From Syntrophus sp. (in: bacteria) (GTDB lineage Bacteria > Desulfobacterota > Syntrophia > Syntrophales > UBA5619): a stretch of 11,268 bases of DNA. Location of the stretch: contig PNOO01000062.1 of assembly GCA_013824905.1 (NCBI GenBank), positions 1 to 11,268 on the forward strand, in the 5' to 3' direction. Of this stretch, positions 6,501 through 11,268 are shown in pieces (positions within the stretch are counted from its first letter, which is position 1; each line of letters opens with the position of its first letter). A program made the translations under genes and the position numbers. The notes beneath the pieces were generated by a model. The model made no database searches. It saw only the letters and a program-made list of their open reading frames with translations, and was not told where the DNA came from.

Positions 6501-7523
6501 ATGAAAAATTATTCATTGAAAAACTGGTCTTGGATGTCGGCCGTGTCAGCCCTGGCCATAATGGCCTATCTGCCCGCTCAAAGCGCCTGGGCGGCGGGAA
6601 AGTATCCCAGTAAGCCCGTGCAGATCATCGTTGCCCGAGGGACGGGAGGATCGTCGGATAGCGGCGCAAGGGGCATTCAGCCATACCTGCAGAAGGCCCT
6701 CGGGGTTTCTGTCGTCGTCAACAACGTCGCCGGCGCGGGCGGGATCGTCGGCGCGAATAAAGCCTACGACAGCCCTGCCGACGGGTACACCATCCTTCTT
6801 GGGTCGAATTCCGACCTGGTTCGTTACCGGATGAACGCAACCCAGACCCGCTTCGGAGCCGAGTACCTCAAAGCCTTCATCCCGCTGGCCTCCTTCATCA
6901 ATAACGACGTCGGAGCTCTCTGCGTCAACAAGACCGGTCCTTTCAAGAGCTTTGCCGACGTCTTGGCCAAAGCCAAGCAGGAGAGGGTTACTATCGGGAT
7001 CGGGGGCGGAGTCGGATCGACCGACCACCTGACCGTCCTTTTGATTGAGAAATACTTCGGCGGAAGCTGGACGGTCATTCCCTACCCGAGCGGCGGCGAG
7101 GCCGCGGCCGCGCTTCTGGGCGGCCATATCGACGCCGGAAGTTTCGGCATCACCGGCGCGGCGGACCCCGCCAAGTTCCGGTTGGTAGCCCAGTCGGGTC
7201 CCAAACGGGTCCCAGAGATACCCGCCGACGTCCCCACCTATGTCGAGCTGGGCCAGAAAGATCTGGTCATGGACTACCATCTGGGCTTCTTCCTGAAGGT
7301 CGGCACGGACCCCGCGATCGTCAAGACCCTGGAGGAGGCAATCATGAAGGCGGCCACCAGCCCGGAGTTCAAGAAATGGGCGGCGAGCACTCAGACGCCT
7401 GCTGGAGATCCCTGGGATTCAAAAGCCTGGACGGAGTATCTGCAGCAGGCGGATAAGAACGCCGTTGTGATCCTCCCCATGCTGGAGAAATCCCTCAAGG
7501 AGCTGCAGCAGGGAAAGAAATGA
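6501..7523 (+). CDS. tctC: Tripartite tricarboxylate transporter substrate-binding protein (TctC/Bug family)
   Basis: Periplasmic binding protein that captures a carboxylated solute for the TctAB permease. The frame is open from 6411, but ATG 6501 is chosen because GGAGGAGGAG (6486-6495) sits 5 nt before it and a proper signal peptide begins there: basic N-region, hydrophobic stretch about 12-25, and A-W-A (29-31) before mature AGKYPSKPVQIIV. The 340-residue length is normal for the family. Family features: KYPSKPV at the mature start, VVNNVAGAGGIVGANKAY (two-glycine ligand-loop region), ADGYTILLG, then PYPSGGEAAAALLGGHIDAG. No lipobox Cys is present, so it is a soluble periplasmic protein. 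It is placed after the ring-opening pair and before the two membrane subunits. The ligand cannot be read from sequence; the family takes citrate, other di-/tricarboxylates, aromatic acids and pyrogallol-like acids. Confidence 0.92.
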   Translation: MKNYSLKNWSWMSAVSALAIMAYLPAQSAWAAGKYPSKPVQIIVARGTGGSSDSGARGIQPYLQKALGVSVVVNNVAGAGGIVGANKAYDSPADGYTILLGSNSDLVRYRMNATQTRFGAEYLKAFIPLASFINNDVGALCVNKTGPFKSFADVLAKAKQERVTIGIGGGVGSTDHLTVLLIEKYFGGSWTVIPYPSGGEAAAALLGGHIDAGSFGITGAADPAKFRLVAQSGPKRVPEIPADVPTYVELGQKDLVMDYHLGFFLKVGTDPAIVKTLEEAIMKAATSPEFKKWAASTQTPAGDPWDSKAWTEYLQQADKNAVVILPMLEKSLKELQQGKK

Positions 7524-7543
7524 ACTCTCGAAGAAAAGATCCC

Positions 7544-7576
7544 GGGCGGGGAGAAGGGGGGACCTTCCCCCCGCCC
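7544..7576 (+). promoter_or_regulatory. Long GC-rich hairpin between tctC and tctB
   Basis: Arms 7544-7557 and 7563-7576 pair at 13 of 14 positions (one A-C mismatch) around a 5-nt loop (7558-7562). No T tract follows, so it is not a standard intrinsic terminator. Its place just after the binding-protein stop fits a 3'-end stabiliser or partial attenuator that makes binding protein exceed permease. Confidence 0.65.
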
Positions 7577-7604
7577 TGCGATTGTCACGCATGGAGAATA
7601 CCCT

Positions 7605-8084
7605 ATGTCCGCAAAAGATCTTGTTAAAAATTCCCGGAGAGGTGAGACCCTTCTGCCGCTGGGTCTGTTCGTGATCGTGGCGGTGATCTTCTACGACACC
7701 CTACAGGCCCCTTCGCGGCCCATGCTCCTGCCTAAGATGGTCCAGTTTATCCTGTTGATCATGCTGGCCGTCCAATTTCTCAAATGCCTTCTGGCAAAGC
7801 CCGCCGTGGAGAAAAAAACCGCGGAAGAGCGTGCGGCAGCAAGGAAGGTAGCCATAAAGATGGTCATCACCTTTGCCGGGATGCTGCTGATCCCCTTCAC
7901 CTCCTACGTGATCGGCTTCGCGCTCACCGGGTGCCTCTATGTTCTGCTCACCATTCTCTACTGGGGGGGGAGCAAAATCCAGCATATCATCATCGCCGAG
8001 CTTTTCCTGCTTGCGCTGATCTACTTCGTCTTTGAAGGGATCCTGGATGTCTCATTCCCGGTCGGGATGCTGTTCGGCGGCTGA
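7605..8084 (+). CDS. tctB: Tripartite tricarboxylate transporter small membrane subunit (TctB family)
   Basis: Small integral-membrane subunit of the TTT permease, 159 residues, the family's normal size. ATG 7605 follows GGAG (7593-7596) by 8 nt. There are four predicted membrane spans: about 16-33, 44-63, 84-118 (two closely packed helices) and 126-149, with a charged cytosolic loop (about 66-82, rich in Lys/Glu/Arg) between the second and third. The proximal PSRPMLLPKMVQ and terminal SFPVGMLFG are typical of TctB proteins. Sequence conservation in this family is weak, so the call rests on size, topology and its place between the binding-protein and large-permease genes. Confidence 0.88.
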   Translation: MSAKDLVKNSRRGETLLPLGLFVIVAVIFYDTLQAPSRPMLLPKMVQFILLIMLAVQFLKCLLAKPAVEKKTAEERAAARKVAIKMVITFAGMLLIPFTSYVIGFALTGCLYVLLTILYWGGSKIQHIIIAELFLLALIYFVFEGILDVSFPVGMLFGG

Positions 8085-8155
8085 TTCACAATAGGTTCGC
8101 GCCAAACCCCCAGGCCGGTCAGAAGAGCGATGAGGATCGCGAAGGGAGAATATGT

Positions 8156-9676
8156 ATGTTTCTTGAAGGACTACACCTTGTTTTGGGTTGGGATTCGCTG
8201 CTGGGGATCCTGATCGGGACCCTGATCGGTGTCGTCATCGGGATCGTCCCCGGTCTCGGCTCCGGCGCCGGAATGGCCTTGATTTTGCCCCTGGTCTTCT
8301 ACCTTCCCCCCCATGTAGGGCTCCTCGTCCTGCTCTCCCTCTGGCAAGCCGATGGTTACGGCGCCTCCATCTCCTCGATCCTGATCAATGTACCCGGAGG
8401 GTCGGGGGCCGCGTTCACCTGCCTGGACGGCTATCCCCTGGCAAAACAGGGAAAGGCGGGGCTGGCCATGGGGCTCTCCATGGGTTCTTCAGTCATTGGC
8501 GGGTTCATGGGCATTGCCATCCTGATGCTGTTCGCCCCGCCGATCGCCAAAGTCGCTATCATGTTCAGCTCGGCGGACTACTTCATCCTCGCCATCTTCG
8601 GGATCCTCATGGTGGTACTCTCCATGGAAGGGGCATACTTCAAGGGTTTCATCATGGCGGGTTTGGGGTTGATGTTCTCCTTCATCGGGGTCGATGTCGT
8701 CACCGGCTACCCGAGGAACGTCTTCGGCCAGATCTACCTCATGGACGGGATCGGGTTCAGCGTTTTCATCATCGGCATGTATGCGATCGGGAGACTGGTG
8801 GCCGAGCTTCCCCACGGAGGCTCCGTGGCCAAGGCGGCCAAACTTTCCGGGGGGCTTATCGGAGGAATGCTGGAAGGGATCAAGATCGCTTTCATCCGCT
8901 GGAAGGTCTCGTTCAGGGCCGGCGTCATTGGAATCCTGGTAGGCACCCTGCCGGGGACCGGGGTGTCGGTCTCCAGCGCCCTATCCTATATGGATGCCCG
9001 GACGCACACCAAGGACCCAACCCCTTTCGGGACAGGCAACTTCGACGGCGTTCTGGCCCCCGAGTGCGCCAACAATTCCACCCAGGGCGGCGGGCTCATC
9101 CCCACTTTCACCCTGGGAATCCCAGGGACCGCCTCCTGCGCCATCTTTCTGGGCGGACTCATCATGTACGGTATCCGACCCGGCCCCGAACTCTTTACCC
9201 AACAAGGGGCCCTCGTCTGGGCGGTCTTCATCGGAATGGCCGTTGGTGTTCTTGCCTTTCTCGTCGTCGGGATCATTTTCATTTCGCCCTTCGCGAAGAT
9301 CACCCTCATCCCCCTGAACTTCCTTGTGCCCACGACGGTGATGATCGCCATCACAGGAACCTATGCCATGGACGGGACGATGGCGAACGTCTTTCTGGCC
9401 CTCGCTTTCGGGATACTGGGATATCTGACCGGAGAGTTCGGGTACCCTATCGTACCGGCGATTATCGGGATGATCCTGGGGCCGATCGCGGAAAGAAACT
9501 TCTACCAAGCCATGCTCATCTCCAACGATTCCTTTTCCATCTTCTATAAAAGCTGGATGACGGTGGCCCTTGTGCTCGTTTGCATTTACATGCTGGCGTC
9601 GCCATTCATCAAAAGCTACCGGACCAGGAAGCGGGGGGACCAGAAACCCGATCAGCAGATGCCCACCCAATGGTAG
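8156..9676 (+). CDS. tctA: Tripartite tricarboxylate transporter large permease (TctA family)
   Basis: Main transmembrane subunit of the ion-driven TTT system, 506 residues with about 11-12 hydrophobic spans. ATG 8156 follows GGGAG (8144-8148) by 7 nt; an out-of-frame ATG at 8152 makes only a four-codon frame. Family motifs are clear in both halves of the internally duplicated protein: VPGLGSG (31-37) and NVPGG (79-83) in the first, TLPGTG (264-269), FGTGNFDGVLAPECANN (291-307), GIPGTA (321-326) and GIRPGPELF (339-347) in the second. The glycine-proline loops form the substrate site in this family. The gene lies 71 bp after the small subunit and completes a full B-A-C transporter set. The order here is C-B-A. 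Confidence 0.95.
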   Translation: MFLEGLHLVLGWDSLLGILIGTLIGVVIGIVPGLGSGAGMALILPLVFYLPPHVGLLVLLSLWQADGYGASISSILINVPGGSGAAFTCLDGYPLAKQGKAGLAMGLSMGSSVIGGFMGIAILMLFAPPIAKVAIMFSSADYFILAIFGILMVVLSMEGAYFKGFIMAGLGLMFSFIGVDVVTGYPRNVFGQIYLMDGIGFSVFIIGMYAIGRLVAELPHGGSVAKAAKLSGGLIGGMLEGIKIAFIRWKVSFRAGVIGILVGTLPGTGVSVSSALSYMDARTHTKDPTPFGTGNFDGVLAPECANNSTQGGGLIPTFTLGIPGTASCAIFLGGLIMYGIRPGPELFTQQGALVWAVFIGMAVGVLAFLVVGIIFISPFAKITLIPLNFLVPTTVMIAITGTYAMDGTMANVFLALAFGILGYLTGEFGYPIVPAIIGMILGPIAERNFYQAMLISNDSFSIFYKSWMTVALVLVCIYMLASPFIKSYRTRKRGDQKPDQQMPTQW

Positions 9677-9794
9677 CGCGAAGGGGATGAACAAACGGTG
9701 CTCCGAAGGCGCTCCTGCCGCGTATCGACCGAAGCCGGAGACACGCGGTCGGTTCGACCCTTGACTGCCGAGCCATAATAGTGAGATCATGCCC

Positions 9795-9818
9795 GTGCGG
9801 CGCATGCACCCGCCGCAC
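9795..9818 (+). promoter_or_regulatory. Hairpin directly upstream of the class II aldolase ribosome binding site
   Basis: GTGCGGCG (9795-9802) and CGCCGCAC (9811-9818) form a perfect 8-bp GC stem with an 8-nt loop. It ends 4 nt before the Shine-Dalgarno GAGGGGAG (9823-9830), so it could influence translation of the downstream gene or mark an mRNA processing site. Confidence 0.5.
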
Positions 9819-9836
9819 AGCAGAGGGGAGTATGTT

Positions 9837-10550
9837 ATGACGGAAACCAGAGAGGAACTGAAAGAGAAGCTCGCGGAGATGATCCGGATTCTGGCGGCGG
9901 GAGAGATCCTTACCCTCATGAAGGGGCACCTCAGCTACCGTCTCCCGGGGACCGGGGAAATCCTGATACTCGGCCACACCCACCGGTCGGGAAAAACCCT
10001 CGCCGGGACCACCGGCGCTGACATCGTCACCATCGACCTGGATGGCAATCTTCTCGATGGAAGCATCCATCCTCCGGGAGAGAAGTTTATTCACACCTGC
10101 ATCTACCGGAAGCGGGAGGATGTGGGCGCGGTAATCCACGCCCATCCCCATGCATCAATGGCCTTCGCCGTCGCCGGGGTCCAGATCATCCCGGTTCACC
10201 ACGAAGCGATCGCTTTGACACCCTGCGTCGAAATCCTAGATTACGCCGGGCAGATCGACACGGAAGAAACGGGGATGATGGTCGCCGAGGCCCTGAAGGA
10301 TCGCGCCGCTCTGCTCCTCCGTGGTCACGGGAACGTGGTCGTGGGAAGCGATCCCGAAGAGGCCTGCTGCAACGCCTTCGAACTGGAGCTCAACGCGAAA
10401 ATCCAATTTCAGGCTTCGCTCCTCGGCACGCCGAAGGCCATCACCCGCGAAGTGATCGAGAAGGCGCCCAAGCCCGGACAAAAGCCACACCGGAGCGCCA
10501 GCCCCTGGCCCTACTACCGCGAAAGATACGGCCGGAACGGGCGTCAGTGA
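9837..10550 (+). CDS. Class II aldolase/adducin-family zinc enzyme (aldolase or decarboxylase)
   Basis: Predicted Zn-dependent aldolase or decarboxylase of 237 residues. ATG 9837 is chosen over ATG 9789 because GAGGGGAG (9823-9830) precedes it by 6 nt, the first residues (TETREELKEKL) form the expected N-terminal helix, and the longer version would translate the hairpin. Fuculose-phosphate-aldolase-like residues are present: Glu82 (PPGEKFIH), His101 and His103 (IHAHPH), and His164 (LRGHGN) as metal ligands. The segment PVHHEAIALTP (119-129) is typical of the decarboxylase/aldolase subgroup found in carboxylate-degradation clusters. It ends an apparent operon with a TTT transporter 160 bp upstream, suggesting it acts on a carboxylated or hydroxylated breakdown product. 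Family certain, reaction unknown. Sugar-phosphate aldolase, 3-oxo-acid or aromatic-acid decarboxylase are all possible. Confidence 0.88.
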   Translation: MTETREELKEKLAEMIRILAAGEILTLMKGHLSYRLPGTGEILILGHTHRSGKTLAGTTGADIVTIDLDGNLLDGSIHPPGEKFIHTCIYRKREDVGAVIHAHPHASMAFAVAGVQIIPVHHEAIALTPCVEILDYAGQIDTEETGMMVAEALKDRAALLLRGHGNVVVGSDPEEACCNAFELELNAKIQFQASLLGTPKAITREVIEKAPKPGQKPHRSASPWPYYRERYGRNGRQ

Positions 10551-10590
10551 TCCGGTCGAAATTGTCCTGCTTCGGGTACTATTTGCGAAG

Positions 10591-10695
10591 ACGGCGCCGT
10601 CCAAAACGGCGATCCGCGGCCGCACGACGGAGATCATGAAGGAGATCATCGGCAAGGCGGTACAGTTCGTGACCGCCATCCGCCTCCTATTTTGA
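10591..10695 (+). pseudogene. Possible 3' remnant of an unidentified gene
   Basis: In the +1 frame relative to the aldolase, codons from AAG 10588 to TGA 10693-10695 encode KTAPSKTAIRGRTTEIMKEI and a further 15 residues. 30 of 34 codons from ACG onward end in G or C, like the genes around it. The frame has no start codon or Shine-Dalgarno and becomes less gene-like upstream of 10590. It looks like the tail of a gene whose front was lost, but short GC-rich runs can also arise by chance. Family not recognised. Confidence 0.25.
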
Positions 10696-10712
10696 ATCTC
10701 TCTCCTCCCTAC

Positions 10713-10790
10713 CATTGCGAGAAGCTCAGCGCCGCTGCAATCTCATGCCTCGTCGAATGCTTGTGGGATTGCTTCGTTTTCTCCGCAATG
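10713..10790. repeat. Degenerate palindromic dispersed repeat
   Basis: The outer arms CATTGCG (10713-10719) / CGCAATG (10784-10790) are exact complements; inner arms GCAATCTC (10737-10744) / GGGATTGC (10765-10772) match 7 of 8. The layout (CATTGCGAG... GCAATCTC ... GGATTGCTTCG ... CGCAATGAC) is that of a widespread intergenic palindromic repeat. It shares CCGCAATGACGAA (10783-10795) and a following GGAC-plus-T-run with the element at 1001-1121, so the two may belong to one family. It lies between convergent genes. Confidence 0.6.
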
Positions 10791-10808
10791 ACGAAAAGGA
10801 CCTTTTTC

Positions 10809-11168
10809 TCAATCCTCCAGTTGCGTCATTTTGCTTCCCTTCTTCGAAACGAAGATGTGGGAGAAATCGGACTCCCCATTGGAGCCGTGCCAATGTTTTT
10901 CGTTGGCGGGGATCAGCACGATATCCCCCACGGTGACGACCCTCTCTTCTTTTTCCGTAGCGACAACACCCCTTCCTGTGGTGATGATGAGGATCTGCTC
11001 GCAATCATGGGTGTGGAATTTGTTCCGGACGCCTTTCCCGAAATGGACGACGTTGACCACATTCTCTTGGCTGTCAGGCAGGAGCACCTGCCTCGCGACA
11101 TCAGGACCCGTAAACAACGGATTGAGATAGGGTTCCCTTGAGACTTCATCGATTCTGACTACCTTCAT
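10809..11168 (-). CDS. Single-domain cupin protein
   Basis: Small cupin-2 beta-barrel protein, 119 residues, normal for the family. The start at 11168 has AAGGAGG (complement of 11174-11180) 5 nt upstream. Cupin motif 1 is G46-x5-H52-x-H54 with Gln58 at the usual Glu position and G65; motif 2 is G81-x5-P87 with His92. His52, His54 and His92 should bind a divalent metal. No other domain is present, so it may be a small isomerase, a decarboxylase, a dioxygenase-like enzyme or a ligand-binding accessory protein. It is transcribed opposite to the operon on its left and overlaps the gene on its right by ATGA, so it is translationally coupled to that gene and probably serves the same pathway. Confidence 0.85.
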   Translation of the reverse strand: MKVVRIDEVSREPYLNPLFTGPDVARQVLLPDSQENVVNVVHFGKGVRNKFHTHDCEQILIITTGRGVVATEKEERVVTVGDIVLIPANEKHWHGSNGESDFSHIFVSKKGSKMTQLED

Positions 11169-11268
11169 CGTATCCTCCTTGTAGGGTTTTGTGGTATCCT
11201 ATACATATCGTCATCCATATGGTCGCCGTCGAACATGACGCGCGGCACAGAGAGTTCCTCGGCAAGGG
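11165..11268 (-). CDS. C-terminal end of a 2-hydroxyacyl-CoA dehydratase / benzoyl-CoA reductase-like subunit (partial)
   Basis: On the minus strand a frame is open from the window edge to TGA (complement of 11165-11167), giving 33 residues beginning LAEELSVPRVMFDGDHMDDD and ending NPTRRIR. The pattern of a Pro-Val-like strand, D-G-D-x-x-D, a Tyr, a Gln and a T-R pair matches, at the same spacing, the conserved C-terminus of HgdB/BcrB/BcrC-type proteins ([4Fe-4S] subunits of 2-hydroxyacyl-CoA dehydratases and benzoyl-CoA reductases). Its stop overlaps the cupin start as ATGA, and the cupin Shine-Dalgarno lies inside it, which supports real coding. It ends a few residues short of many relatives. 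Family assignment is from pattern on a short fragment only. Confidence 0.5.
   Translation of the reverse strand, partial: LAEELSVPRVMFDGDHMDDDMYRIPQNPTRRIR

Noticed and set aside
7544..7590. Intrinsic terminator between tctC and tctB
   Set aside because: The stem is strong but no T tract follows, and the transporter genes continue on the same strand.
8188..9549. 453-residue plus-strand open frame
   Set aside because: It is a shifted frame inside tctA, extremely rich in Arg/His/Pro, with no membrane segments or motif.
9761..9779. Sigma70 promoter TTGACT ... CATAAT before the aldolase gene
   Set aside because: The spacer is only 7 bp, far too short.
8981..9919. 312-residue minus-strand open frame
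   Set aside because: It is antisense to tctA and the aldolase gene start; its composition is biased and lacks a ribosome binding site and family features.
10692..11141. 149-residue plus-strand open frame at the right end
   Set aside because: It is antisense to the cupin, which has both cupin motifs, a Shine-Dalgarno and an ATGA overlap; the plus frame also runs through the palindromic repeat.
1..11268. CRISPR array, tRNA, rRNA or insertion-sequence transposase
   Set aside because: No regularly spaced direct repeats, no tRNA- or rRNA-like folds, and no transposase motifs were seen; only the two small palindromic elements were found.

Overview
The window is GC-rich and reads as accessory catabolic DNA from an anaerobic, aromatic- or acid-degrading bacterium. 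The best guess is a Desulfobacterota/Syntrophales-type organism. This is inferred from paired acyl-CoA dehydrogenases, a GAF-PAS-LuxR regulator of a style common in that group, a C-terminal fragment that looks like the benzoyl-CoA reductase / 2-hydroxyacyl-CoA dehydratase family, and small palindromic dispersed repeats. No marker in the window fixes the species.

Left block (1-3626, + strand): the 3' part of one acyl-CoA dehydrogenase, a 121-bp inverted-repeat element, a complete second acyl-CoA dehydrogenase, and a 436-codon GAF/PAS/LuxR-type transcriptional regulator only 20-35 bp behind it. Read against the isovaleryl-/medium-chain enzymes, the first dehydrogenase has Asp where the isovaleryl-type base (Glu) is expected. 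The second has no acid at either classical position.

A 305-bp gene-free stretch (3627-3931) holds a good sigma70-like promoter. It opens the central block (3932-10550, + strand), an apparent operon of six genes: a dihydroorotase-like cyclic amidohydrolase, a dihydroorotate/dihydropyrimidine dehydrogenase-like flavoprotein with a GTG start, a complete tripartite tricarboxylate transporter (periplasmic binding protein, small 4-TM subunit, large permease), and a class II aldolase/decarboxylase-type zinc enzyme. The likely logic is that the transporter imports a carboxylated compound, the flavoprotein and amidohydrolase interconvert and open a dihydropyrimidine-like or other cyclic amide ring, and the aldolase-family enzyme acts on a product. 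The amidohydrolase keeps the Arg and Asn that bind the carboxylate in true dihydroorotases. The flavoprotein keeps Lys, Asn and Cys of the active site but has Gly at two of the pyrimidine-binding Asn positions. The substrate may therefore be related to dihydroorotate without being it. This is the strongest candidate for an undescribed pathway here.

Right edge (10551-11268): a short coding-like remnant and a degenerate palindromic repeat lie in a convergent gap. After them, on the minus strand, come a single-domain cupin and, overlapping its start by ATGA, the last 33 codons of a gene resembling the 2-hydroxyacyl-CoA dehydratase / benzoyl-CoA reductase subunit family. That last gene runs off the window.
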